The position numbers and the translations under genes were made by a program. A model generated the notes under the pieces. The model was given only the letters and a program-made list of their open reading frames with translations, did no database searches and was not told where the DNA came from. From the NCBI GenBank assembly GCA_963789535.1, contig CAWBKU010000005.1, forward strand, positions 62,001-126,000: DNA of 64,000 nucleotides. The letters are read 5' to 3'. The DNA is from CAVXHQ01 sp963789535. GTDB taxonomy: Bacteria; Pseudomonadota; Alphaproteobacteria; Rhodobacterales; Rhodobacteraceae. Every line of letters begins with the position of its first letter. Within the stretch, counting starts at the first letter, position 1. Positions 48,805-56,820 of the stretch are shown here, piece after piece.

Positions 48805-50166
48805 ATGACCAACGAGATTTGGGCACAGGTACAGGCGACGCTGAGGACGGCGATCGGGCGGAACAGTTTCACCAACTGGATCGAGCCGCTGCGGTACCAG
48901 CGGACGACGGACGGTGTCGTCACCTTCGGCGTGCCGACGCGGTTCATGGGCGACTATGTCACCCGCAATTTCGGCGACCAGATCCTGTATCACGTGCAAA
49001 AGGCGGGCGTCGATGCGGGCCGTATGTCCTGCGTCGTGACCAAGCCCGAGGTGGCCCAGCGCCCGGCGGCGGCGAACGGCGTCGCCGCCCCGAAGTCGCG
49101 GCCCGACGCCTCGGGCCTGACGGTCGACGACGGCGCCGATCTCGACCCGCGGTTCACCTTCGACCGCTTTGTCGTGGGCAAGCCCAATCAACTGGCCCAT
49201 GCCGCCGCCCGCCGTGTCGCCGAAGGGGGGGAAACCGGGTTCAATCCGCTGTTCCTCTATGGCGGCGTCGGCCTCGGCAAGACGCACCTCATGCACGCCA
49301 TCGCGCATGACCTGCGCGCGCGAAAGCCGCACCTGAACGTCCTCTATCTCTCGGCCGAACAGTTCATGTACCGGTTCATAACCGCGCTGCGTGACAAACG
49401 CATGATGGACTTCAAGCATCTGTTCCGCTCGGTCGACGTGCTCATGGTCGACGACATCCAGTTCATGGCGGGCAAGGACTCGACCCAGGAAGAGTTCTTT
49501 CACACGTTCAACGCGCTGGTTCAGGCGCGCAAGCAGATCATCCTGTCGGCGGACGAAAGCCCGGGACAGATCCGCGACCTCGAGGAGCGGATCAAGACCC
49601 GCCTGCAATCGGGCCTCGTCGTCGACGTGCACCCGACCGATTTCGAACTGCGCGTGGGCATCCTGCAAAGCAAGGTCGAATATTACCGCGGCCTCTACCC
49701 CGACCTGTCCCTCCAGCATGGCGTGCTCGAGTTCCTCGCACACCGCGTCTCGTCCAACATCCGCATCCTCGAAGGCGCGCTGATGCGCCTTTATGCCTTC
49801 GCGAGCCTCGTCGGGCGCGAGATCACCCTCGAGATGACGCAGGATTGCCTTGCCGACATCCTCAAGACCTCGGACCGCAAGGTCACGGTCGAGGATATCC
49901 AGCGCAAGGTCTCCGAGCATTACAACATCCGGCTGTCCGAACTCCTCGGGCCGACGCGGCAGCGGGTGATCGCGCGGCCGCGGCAGGTGGCGATGTATCT
50001 GGCCAAGCGGCTGACGACGCGGTCCCTGCCCGACATCGGGCGCCGGTTCGGCAAGCGGGACCACACCACGATCATGCATGGCGTGAAGCGGATCGAAGAG
50101 CTGATGGCGGACGACAGCCAATTGGCCGAGGACGTGGCGATGCTGCTGCGCGCGCTGGAGGGATAG
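48805..50166 (+). CDS. dnaA: Chromosomal replication initiator DnaA
   Basis: 453-aa initiator. ATG 48805 follows GAGGG and starts MTNEIWAQVQATLRTAIGRN (domain I). Domain III has Walker A YGGVGLGKTHLMHAIAHDLR, Walker B DVLMVDDIQFMAGKDSTQEE and the arginine-finger region. Domain IV ends with the DNA-binding signature RRFGKRDHTTIMHGVKRIEE. The frame is open 131 codons further upstream but that part is not DnaA. It is followed by dnaN after 148 nt. Confidence 0.97.
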   Translation: MTNEIWAQVQATLRTAIGRNSFTNWIEPLRYQRTTDGVVTFGVPTRFMGDYVTRNFGDQILYHVQKAGVDAGRMSCVVTKPEVAQRPAAANGVAAPKSRPDASGLTVDDGADLDPRFTFDRFVVGKPNQLAHAAARRVAEGGETGFNPLFLYGGVGLGKTHLMHAIAHDLRARKPHLNVLYLSAEQFMYRFITALRDKRMMDFKHLFRSVDVLMVDDIQFMAGKDSTQEEFFHTFNALVQARKQIILSADESPGQIRDLEERIKTRLQSGLVVDVHPTDFELRVGILQSKVEYYRGLYPDLSLQHGVLEFLAHRVSSNIRILEGALMRLYAFASLVGREITLEMTQDCLADILKTSDRKVTVEDIQRKVSEHYNIRLSELLGPTRQRVIARPRQVAMYLAKRLTTRSLPDIGRRFGKRDHTTIMHGVKRIEELMADDSQLAEDVAMLLRALEG

Positions 50167-50314
50167 GCCGGACGCCCGGTCGATATCCGGCCCTTGGCGT
50201 GCGGGCACCACTGCGGCGATATTCCTGCGCCCCTACTTGCCCGAACCGCGGAATCCGGTAGGTTTCCGGTCCCGGCGGCGCGGTTCGCCGGATGGCGCAA
50301 TGCGAGGCACGATC

Positions 50315-51433
50315 ATGAAGTTTTCCATCGAGCGCGGCGCGCTGCTCAAGGCGGTCGCACAGGCGCAATCGGTCGTCGAGCGGCGCAACACCATCCCGAT
50401 CCTCGCCAACGTGCTGATCGAGGCGGAGGGCGATTCGGTGAAGTTCCGCGCGACGGATCTCGACATCGAGGTGGTCGACCGCGCCGATGCCAAGGTGGAA
50501 CGCGCCGGCGCCACGACCGTCTCGGCGGTGGTCCTCAACGAGATCGTGCGCAAGCTGCCGGACGGCGCGCTGGTGAACCTCAGCCATGACGCGACGACCG
50601 ACCGCCTCACCATCGCGGCGGGGCGGTCGAATTTTGCGCTGGCGACCCTGCCGAAAGAGGACTTTCCGGTGATGGCCTCGTCGGATTACGCGACGAACTT
50701 CACCGCGCCCGCCGCCGACCTGCGGCGCCTGTTCGACAAGACGAAATTCGCGATCTCGACGGAGGAGACGCGCTATTACCTGAACGGCGTCTACCTGCAC
50801 GTGGCCGACGGCGAGGGTGGCCGCATGCTGCGCGGCGTGGCGACCGACGGGCACCGCCTCGCGCGGATCGACGTGGCCCTGCCGGACGGGGCGGACGGCA
50901 TGGCCGGTGTCATCGTGCCGCGCAAGACCGTGGGCGAGTTGCGCAAGCTGCTCGAGGACGACGACGCGCAGATCGCGGTCTCGGTCAGCGAGACGAAGGT
51001 GCGGTTCGCGACCTCCGACATCACCCTGACCTCGAAGGTCATCGACGGCACGTTTCCGGACTATACCCGGGTGATCCCGACCGGCAACACCCGCCGGATG
51101 GAGGTCGACGCCGCCGATTTCGCCCGTGCGGTGGACCGGGTGGCAACGGTGTCGTCCGAACGCAGCCGTGCCGTGAAACTGAGCCTCGAGGAAGACCGTC
51201 TGATCCTGTCGGTCAACGCGCCGGATGCAGGCGCGGCGGATGAGGAACTGGTCGTGGCCTATTCCGACGAAAAGCTCGAGATCGGGTTCAACGCCAAGTA
51301 TCTCTTGGAAATCGCCAGTCAGGTGGACCGCGAGAATGCGGTGTTCCTGTTCAATTCGTCGGGCGACCCGACGCTGATGCGCGAGGGCAACGATACCTCG
51401 GCGATCTATGTCGTGATGCCGATGCGCGTCTGA
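50315..51433 (+). CDS. dnaN: DNA polymerase III beta sliding clamp DnaN
   Basis: 372-aa clamp. ATG 50315 (GAGG upstream) gives MKFSIERGALLKAVAQAQSV. Three similar domains follow, with markers NTIPILANVLIEAEGDSVKF, VATDGHRLARIDVALPDG and the conserved end TSAIYVVMPMRV. The normal next gene recF is not present; instead there is a structured non-coding stretch and a polyketide operon. A copy of the dispersed GGATATTT motif lies about 30 nt after the stop. Confidence 0.97.
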   Translation: MKFSIERGALLKAVAQAQSVVERRNTIPILANVLIEAEGDSVKFRATDLDIEVVDRADAKVERAGATTVSAVVLNEIVRKLPDGALVNLSHDATTDRLTIAAGRSNFALATLPKEDFPVMASSDYATNFTAPAADLRRLFDKTKFAISTEETRYYLNGVYLHVADGEGGRMLRGVATDGHRLARIDVALPDGADGMAGVIVPRKTVGELRKLLEDDDAQIAVSVSETKVRFATSDITLTSKVIDGTFPDYTRVIPTGNTRRMEVDAADFARAVDRVATVSSERSRAVKLSLEEDRLILSVNAPDAGAADEELVVAYSDEKLEIGFNAKYLLEIASQVDRENAVFLFNSSGDPTLMREGNDTSAIYVVMPMRV

Positions 51434-51464
51434 CCGACGGACGGTCGAAGGGCCGATGCCGGAA

Positions 51465-51485
51465 CCTCCGGCCTGGATATTTCCC
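51465..51485 (+). repeat. Dispersed intergenic motif, copy 2
   Basis: CCTCCGGCCTGGATATTTCC, sharing CCTCCGGC and GGATATTT with the copy at 15087-15117. It lies just after dnaN. Confidence 0.4.
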
Positions 51486-51497
51486 GACGTGAGCTGC

Positions 51498-51543
51498 ATG
51501 CGCAATGGTTCGACGATGCGGTCGATTGCGCATTTGCAATCGA
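51498..51543. promoter_or_regulatory. Two overlapping, mutually exclusive stem-loops
   Basis: Stem A: ATGCGCAAT (51498-51506) with ATTGCGCAT (51525-51533), 9 bp. Stem B: TCGATTGC (51522-51529) with GCAATCGA (51536-51543), 8 bp. They share bases 51525-51529, so only one can form at a time. This resembles attenuator or riboswitch logic, but no family is recognised. Confidence 0.4.
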
Positions 51544-51569
51544 AGGCCAATGTCTCGACAGCGAAGAAG

Positions 51570-51594
51570 ATATTCCGACAAATAGTCGGAATAT
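51570..51594. repeat. Perfect inverted repeat with 10-bp arms
   Basis: ATATTCCGAC, spacer AAATA, GTCGGAATAT. The size and symmetry fit an operator for a dimeric regulator; as a terminator for dnaN it would lack a T-run. Confidence 0.55.
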
Positions 51595-51912
51595 GATGAA
51601 TTGTGCCGATTTCTCCCGGCCTGTTGTGGGCGGAACCGGCAAGCGGCGGATCGGGTCCGGCAATGCAGCACCTGCCCTGATCGAGTGCGTCGGGGAGCAT
51701 CGCGATGGATAGTGCGATGCGCGGACACCGGGACCGAAACCTGCCGCAGGCCAGTGTCCCTGAAAACCGGCATCGGCCCATCGTCGCACTACTTGGTGAA
51801 CGGGCGTGACGGGACGATGCTCGACGCTAGTTCCTCAGTCGACAACGTCGATTGTCGTCGAAACTGCGCCACAGCTCGTGTGGGCAGGGCCCTCCACTCA
51901 ACAGACGGAACC

Positions 51913-52986
51913 ATGCGCGTGACCGCATACCTCAACCGCGTCGCCACTGCCGTGCCGGAAAACGAGGTGCATGACGCCTTCCTGCGCTTTGCCCGCGGGC
52001 GCCTGTCCGATCATCCGCGCCGCCTCGCCATCTTCGACCGGATGGCGCAGCGCACCGGGATCGCGCATCGGTTCTCGACGATCCTGCCGCGGCAGGATCC
52101 GGACGGCGATGCGGTGGACGAGGCGGGCACCTTCCGGCGTGGCGCCTTTCCCGGGACGGCGGCACGGATGGATATGTTCGAGGCCCGCGCGCCGGACCTC
52201 GCGATGCGCGCCATCGAAGGTCTCGACCTCGGCGCCGACCGCAGCCTCATCACCCACCTCGTCGTGGCGAGCTGCACCGGCTTCTCGGCGCCGGGCCTCG
52301 ATCTGGAACTGGTCGCGCGCCTCGGTCTGAACCCGTCCGTCGAACGGACGATGATCGGCTTCATGGGCTGCTATGCCGCGATAAACGCCCTGAAACTGGC
52401 GCATCATATCGTCCGCTCCGAACCCGCGTCGAAGGTGCTCGTCGTCAATTGCGAACTCTGCACCCTGCACCTCAAGGATACCGACGACCTCGAGACGCTG
52501 CTCACCTTCTGCCTCTGGGGCGACGGCTGTTCGGCTGCGCTGGTGTCGGGCGCGCCCGTGGGACTGCGTCTGGACAGCTTCCGGTCGCTGCTGGCGTCCG
52601 ATACGGCCGAGCTGATGAGCTGGCGGGTGCGCGACGACGGCTTCGACATGGTGCTGTCGGGCCGGGTGCCTGCGACGGTGGCGATGGTGCTCGACGTGCA
52701 TGCGGACACCATCCTGCGCGGCGCGCCGCGCGATGCCTTCACCCACTGGGCCGTCCATCCGGGCGGACGGTCGGTCCTCGACGCGGTCGAGGGGGCGCTC
52801 TGTCTGGGCACCGGCGACCTCGACACGTCCCGCGCCGTGCTGCGCGAGAACGGCAACATGTCCTCGGCGACGGTGATGTTCGTCCTCGATCGGATGTTGA
52901 GGACCGCTTCGCCTGGCGAGCGGGGCTGTGCGATGGCCTTCGGCCCCGGCCTCACCGCGGAAACGATGTTGTTCGAGGCCGCATGA
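51913..52986 (+). CDS. Type III polyketide synthase
   Basis: 357-aa homodimeric ketosynthase of the chalcone synthase superfamily. The catalytic triad is complete: Cys 121 in VVASCTGFSAPG, His 282 in HWAVHPGGRSVLDAVE and Asn 315 in RENGNMSSATVMFVL; the GFGPG-type loop reads MAFGPGLTAE. It should condense an acyl-CoA starter with malonyl-CoA units to a pyrone, resorcinol or phloroglucinol; the product cannot be predicted from the motifs. ATG 51913 is chosen because homology starts at VTAYLNRVATAVPENEV; its ribosome site is weak. It is the first gene of a three-gene operon, sharing ATGA with the methyltransferase gene. Confidence 0.92.
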   Translation: MRVTAYLNRVATAVPENEVHDAFLRFARGRLSDHPRRLAIFDRMAQRTGIAHRFSTILPRQDPDGDAVDEAGTFRRGAFPGTAARMDMFEARAPDLAMRAIEGLDLGADRSLITHLVVASCTGFSAPGLDLELVARLGLNPSVERTMIGFMGCYAAINALKLAHHIVRSEPASKVLVVNCELCTLHLKDTDDLETLLTFCLWGDGCSAALVSGAPVGLRLDSFRSLLASDTAELMSWRVRDDGFDMVLSGRVPATVAMVLDVHADTILRGAPRDAFTHWAVHPGGRSVLDAVEGALCLGTGDLDTSRAVLRENGNMSSATVMFVLDRMLRTASPGERGCAMAFGPGLTAETMLFEAA

Positions 52987-53723
52987 CCTTGGCGGCGCCC
53001 CCTTTGGACCGGCGCCACCTGGTGCCCGAGATCCTGGATGGGCTGCCGCCCGACGATCCGCGCGCGCGGCGGTCGCGCGGCGATCTGCGGCGGATCAACC
53101 GGGTGATGCGGCAGGCAGGGATCGTGGAGACGCTGGTCGCGCGGCATTTCGGGGCGCCGGAGGAAAGGCCCTTGCGACTGCTCGAAGTGGGCTCGGGCGA
53201 CGGACACGCCATGCTGCGCCTCGCGCGCCGGATGGCACGCCGGCACCCCTTCGTGCATCTGACCCTGCTGGACCGGACGCCTGCGATTTCGGACGAGACC
53301 CTCGCGGGGTTCCGGGCACTTGGGTGGACGGTCGGCGTCGTGACCGCCGATGCGTTCGACTGGCTGGCCGCGACCGACGACCGCGTCGATTTCGCGCTTG
53401 CCAACCTGTTCCTGCATCATTTCGAGGACGCCGGGTTACGACGTCTCCTGCGGCTTCTGTCGTCCCGTGCCGACCTCGTGGTCGCCACCGAACCGCTGCG
53501 GACGGCGCCGTCGCTCGTCGGTGCGAACCTCGTGGCCCTGATCGGCGCGAACGACGTCACGCGCCACGACGCCCCTGCCTCCGTGCGGGCCGGATTTCGC
53601 GGGACCGAGATCGGCGCGCTGTGGGCGCCTGCCTGCGGCACCGTCCTCGAAGAGGCGACGCGGTTCCCCTTCACCCACGCCTTCGTGGGTCGCTCTCACG
53701 TCACATCCGGGGCCGGATCATGA
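52983..53723 (+). CDS. SAM-dependent methyltransferase of the polyketide operon
   Basis: 246-aa class I methyltransferase. Motif I is LRLLEVGSGDGHAMLRL (about residues 65-80), post-I acidic residue in LTLLDRTPAI, and motif IV-like segment VDFALANLFLHHFEDAGLRR. The N-terminal ARRSRGDLRRINRVMRQAGI is common to methyltransferases linked to bacterial type III PKS genes. The ATG overlaps the PKS stop and its own stop overlaps the oxidoreductase start, so all three are translated together. It probably methylates the PKS product, on oxygen or carbon. Confidence 0.88.
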   Translation: MTLAAPPLDRRHLVPEILDGLPPDDPRARRSRGDLRRINRVMRQAGIVETLVARHFGAPEERPLRLLEVGSGDGHAMLRLARRMARRHPFVHLTLLDRTPAISDETLAGFRALGWTVGVVTADAFDWLAATDDRVDFALANLFLHHFEDAGLRRLLRLLSSRADLVVATEPLRTAPSLVGANLVALIGANDVTRHDAPASVRAGFRGTEIGALWAPACGTVLEEATRFPFTHAFVGRSHVTSGAGS

Positions 53724-54907
53724 CCGCACCAGAACCCTTCGACGCCATCGTCGTCGGCGCGGGCGTGGCGGGCAGTGCCGCGGCCATCGCGCTGGCGCAA
53801 CAGGGGCGCCGTGTCGCCGTCGTCGAAAAGGCCGAGTTTCCGCGCCGCAAGGTCTGCGGCGAGTTTCTGTCGGCCACCTCGGTGCCCGTCCTCGACGCCC
53901 TCGGGATCGGCGCGGCGTGGCGCAGATACGCCGGGCCGGAGGTGCGCCGGATTTCGGCGTTCTGCGGCGATCGCATCGTCGGGGCGCCGATGCCCCGCGG
54001 CGCGGGGGCGGGGCATGGCCGGGCCCTCGGGCGCGACGTGCTCGACACGATGATGCTCGCGCGCGCCGCCGACCTCGGCGCCGTCGTGTTTCAGCCCTGC
54101 ACCGCGCGGTCGTTCGACCGGTCGGACGGCGGGACCACCGTGACCGTCGAGGGCGGCGGCAGCCTGCGGCACCTGCGCGCGCCCGTGGTCATCGCGGCGC
54201 ATGGTTCATGGGAGCGGGGCACGCTGTCGACCAATCTGCCCAAACAGCATCTGCCGGGCGACCTCATGGGTTTCAAGGCCTATTTCCGGGGCGCGCGGCT
54301 GGCCGGGGATACCATGCCGCTCCTCGCGTTTCCGGGCGGCTATGGCGGCATGGTCTGGGCCGACGGGGGGCGGCTCTCGCTGTCGTGCTGCATCCGGCGC
54401 GACCGCCTCGACGTGCTGCGCCGCCAGGGCGGCGGCAGCGCGGCAGAGGCGATCCACGGCCACCTGCTCGCCTCGATGGCGGGCGTGCGGCAGACCATCG
54501 GAGACGCCCGGCTCGACGGCCATTGGCTTGCGACCGGCCCGATCCGCCCGGGTATCCGCGCACGCTATGCGGACGACATCTACCGCATCGGCAACGTCGC
54601 CGGCGAATCGCATCCGATCATCGCCGAGGGGCAATCCATGGCGATCCAGTCCGCGTGGCTACTGGCGGGCGCCCTCGATGGCATCGACCTCGCCGATCCT
54701 GCGGCGCGCGCGCGGGCCGGTCGGCTCTATGCGCGCGCATGGCGCGGCCAGTTCGCCCTACGGATCCTGGCGGCGGGCGCGTTCTCGTCGCTCGCCATGC
54801 GGCCGGGCGTCGCCAACGCAGCCGGCGCGGTGATCGAACGCCTCCCCGCCCTGCTCGGGATCGGCGCCCGCCTGAGCGGCAAGACGAAGCCGGTCGGCAA
54901 AATGTAG
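53720..54907 (+). CDS. FAD-dependent oxidoreductase/hydroxylase of the polyketide operon
   Basis: 395-aa flavoprotein of the geranylgeranyl reductase/para-hydroxybenzoate hydroxylase type. The dinucleotide fold is DAIVVGAGVAGSAAAIALAQ (about residues 8-27) with the acidic end VAVVEK, then FPRRKVCGEFLSATSVPVLD, typical of this flavoprotein group. The second FAD segment is YRIGNVAGESHPIIAEGQSM. It could hydroxylate the aromatic polyketide toward a quinone or reduce an isoprenoid. ATGA overlap with the methyltransferase. No membrane helix is evident, although the C-terminus is somewhat hydrophobic. Confidence 0.88.
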   Translation: MTAPEPFDAIVVGAGVAGSAAAIALAQQGRRVAVVEKAEFPRRKVCGEFLSATSVPVLDALGIGAAWRRYAGPEVRRISAFCGDRIVGAPMPRGAGAGHGRALGRDVLDTMMLARAADLGAVVFQPCTARSFDRSDGGTTVTVEGGGSLRHLRAPVVIAAHGSWERGTLSTNLPKQHLPGDLMGFKAYFRGARLAGDTMPLLAFPGGYGGMVWADGGRLSLSCCIRRDRLDVLRRQGGGSAAEAIHGHLLASMAGVRQTIGDARLDGHWLATGPIRPGIRARYADDIYRIGNVAGESHPIIAEGQSMAIQSAWLLAGALDGIDLADPAARARAGRLYARAWRGQFALRILAAGAFSSLAMRPGVANAAGAVIERLPALLGIGARLSGKTKPVGKM

Positions 54908-55579
54908 CGTGGCCGGCCGCGCCGGTCGGCATCGGGCCACGTCACGGCCCCTGTCCGGGCACGACCCGGCGCAGAACATCGTTGCGGCACCAGTAGAGTG
55001 TCGCGCGCGGCCCGGCGCCGTGCGGCGCCACCAGAACCGCAATCACGGTCGAGGCCGTCGCGTGCGCGCTCCGATCCACCGGGATCGGGTGGTCGATGTG
55101 ACGGCGCAAGATCGTCGATCCGCACCGACCGAGACCGCGCCGTCGTCCGGCAGCAACCCGAGAACCCGACAGGTCCGCCGCCCGCCCATCCGGTGGTCAG
55201 CCATGTGAGGTGCAGCCGTTTTCCACGCAGCGACGGGCGTTGCCACACTTGTCCCGGCAGGTCTTTCGGGGCGACAGGACCGGGGCATCGTGTCCGCCTT
55301 CGGCCGCGTCGGCCGGTCTGCCCCGTCCCCAGGCGCGTTCAGCCGTCTGGAACCGCGCACATCGGTCCCGCCAGACCGGGGGTGTCGAACTCTGGATCGG
55401 GATCATGATAGACCCCGGGTGCGGCGGCTCCGGCGTCCCGCCGCCGCCCGTCAGATTGTCGCAAAGGCGGTCTTCCCGACGAAGGCGGGGTCCGGGGCAT
55501 CGACCGCCCTGCCGACCGCATCGGAAAGGGTGGCGGCCGGTTCCACTCTCCGGGACGGCCCTGCCGTGGGGCCGGGATG
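54908..55579. other. Gene-poor stretch with possible remnants
   Basis: About 670 nt after the polyketide operon without an intact gene. On the minus strand, short protein-like fragments occur in different frames, for example HATASTVIAVLVAPHGAGPR ending at a stop at 54942, and a cysteine-rich end KTCRDKCGNARRCVENGCTS near 55197. GTGGCC (54909) and GGCCAC (54935) could close a hairpin just behind the FAD gene. The pattern suggests a decayed gene, but I cannot name it. Confidence 0.4.
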
Positions 55580-56287
55580 TCAGACCACCGGCGTCAGCGC
55601 GCAGGTTCGCCGGATCATCCGCCCCTCGCGGTAATAGTCCTGCACCCCGATCCGGTCGGCCTCGGCCAGACGGTCCCAGTCGAGCCAGTGGACGCGGTAG
55701 TTGAGGGCCTCGGCCATGCGCTCCATCGCCACCGACGAGGGCGTGCCCTTGATCGCGACCTCCTGCCCCTCGATTTGCGGGGCGGCGTTCAGATGCTTGT
55801 CGGTCCGCTCTTTCGAGAGCTGGATGAACGGGCTTTCACCCTTCATGAACTCAGAGTCGATGAGGATCAGGCGCGGTTGCAGGCGCTGTATCTGCCGCAG
55901 GATCCAGAAGTGGTCCATGACGTGATAATAGATCCCGAACAGGGCCACGATGTCGTAGGTCACGCCCTTGGCGGCCAGGAACGGCAGCGCGTCGTAGAGG
56001 TCGCCCTCGTCCAGCCGCACCCGCCCCTTGTAGTCGGTTTCGGGGAAACTGGCATAGTCGGCGATCAGATCGGTGCGCGGCTCGATCCCGTGCACATCCG
56101 CCGCCCCCGCCTCGGCCAGTGCATAGGACCAGCGGCCATCGTGCGCGGCGATATCGAGCACCTTTGCGCCGGCGATCTCGCTCCGGAACGGCTCGATCAG
56201 GAAAGTGCGCCGCTGGTTGAGGCGGGCGATGTCGGCGGCATTGGCGGAGTAGCGCGGGTGGCTGACCAGAAAGTCGAAAAAGCCCAT
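55580..56287 (-). CDS. Class I SAM-dependent methyltransferase
   Basis: 235-aa methyltransferase, start ATG 56285-56287 (MGFFDFLVSHPRYSANAADI). Motif I is AKVLDIAAHDGRWSYALAEA, with the acidic residue in VHGIEPRTDLIADYA; LDEGDLYDALPFLA and YDIVALFGIYYHVMDHFWIL complete the fold. The sequence YYHVMDHFWILRQIQRLQP resembles sugar- or lipid-modifying methyltransferases, but substrate is unknown. It faces away from the polyketide operon and is likely independent of it. It is divergent from the next small gene. Confidence 0.85.
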   Translation of the reverse strand: MGFFDFLVSHPRYSANAADIARLNQRRTFLIEPFRSEIAGAKVLDIAAHDGRWSYALAEAGAADVHGIEPRTDLIADYASFPETDYKGRVRLDEGDLYDALPFLAAKGVTYDIVALFGIYYHVMDHFWILRQIQRLQPRLILIDSEFMKGESPFIQLSKERTDKHLNAAPQIEGQEVAIKGTPSSVAMERMAEALNYRVHWLDWDRLAEADRIGVQDYYREGRMIRRTCALTPVV

Positions 56288-56435
56288 GTCGTTCGGGTGC
56301 TCCTGCGGCGCGGTCGGCGCTGTGATAGCGTGTCGGGGCATGCCATGCCAGTGTGTCGCGGGTATGGCGCGCGCCCGCTTTCCCTCTCGCGTTCTGCGCG
56401 ATATGCCGGGGCATGCCACCGCCCGGAGAGTGCCG

Positions 56436-56804
56436 ATGCCCAAGGATCCCGCCCCGAAGGACGCCAAGCCTCGGGAAAAGGCAACCCACCGGGTCTTTAC
56501 CCTGCTGGTCGAGGTCGGTCGCCGCAAGGGCGACGGATTGCCCGACGGCAGCACCAGCGCCGCGCTCATGTGCTATGCCAGCGGCGTCGACGAGGCCGAG
56601 GCGGTGCGCGAGACGGTCGCGATCCTGAAACAGGCCGATCTCGCGCCGCTGGACGTGTCGGGATACGGCACCCTGGAGGAGCGGCTGGAGGAAGGGCATG
56701 ACATCGACGACGCCGAACGCGCCCTCATGGACCGGGCACTGGCGGAAAATTCGGTGATCGTGGCGCAGATGACACCATTCTACGACGATCCCGACCCCGA
56801 CTGA
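56436..56804 (+). CDS. Small hypothetical protein
   Basis: 122-aa acidic soluble protein starting MPKDPAPKDAKPREKATHRV, with GGAGAG at good distance. No motif recognised; the body is helical (ASGVDEAEAVRETVAILKQA) and the end is acidic (YDDPDPD). Open frame extends upstream to 56286, but that part overlaps the methyltransferase start and lacks protein-like composition. It converges with the Hint-domain gene, whose stop is 17 nt away. Likely real; function unknown. Confidence 0.6.
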   Translation: MPKDPAPKDAKPREKATHRVFTLLVEVGRRKGDGLPDGSTSAALMCYASGVDEAEAVRETVAILKQADLAPLDVSGYGTLEERLEEGHDIDDAERALMDRALAENSVIVAQMTPFYDDPDPD

Positions 56805-56820
56805 CGCCGACCGACGCCGT

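Larger units (their letters stand above)
51434..51912. other. Repeat-rich intergenic region between dnaN and the polyketide operon
   Basis: 479 nt without a convincing gene. It holds the dispersed GGATATTT motif and several inverted repeats: ATGCGCAAT/ATTGCGCAT (51498, 51525), TCGATTGC/GCAATCGA (51522, 51536), ATATTCCGAC/GTCGGAATAT (51570, 51585) and CGACAA/TTGTCG (51840, 51852). The stretch is richer in A+T than its neighbours. It probably carries the promoter and control sites of the operon that follows. Confidence 0.55.
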
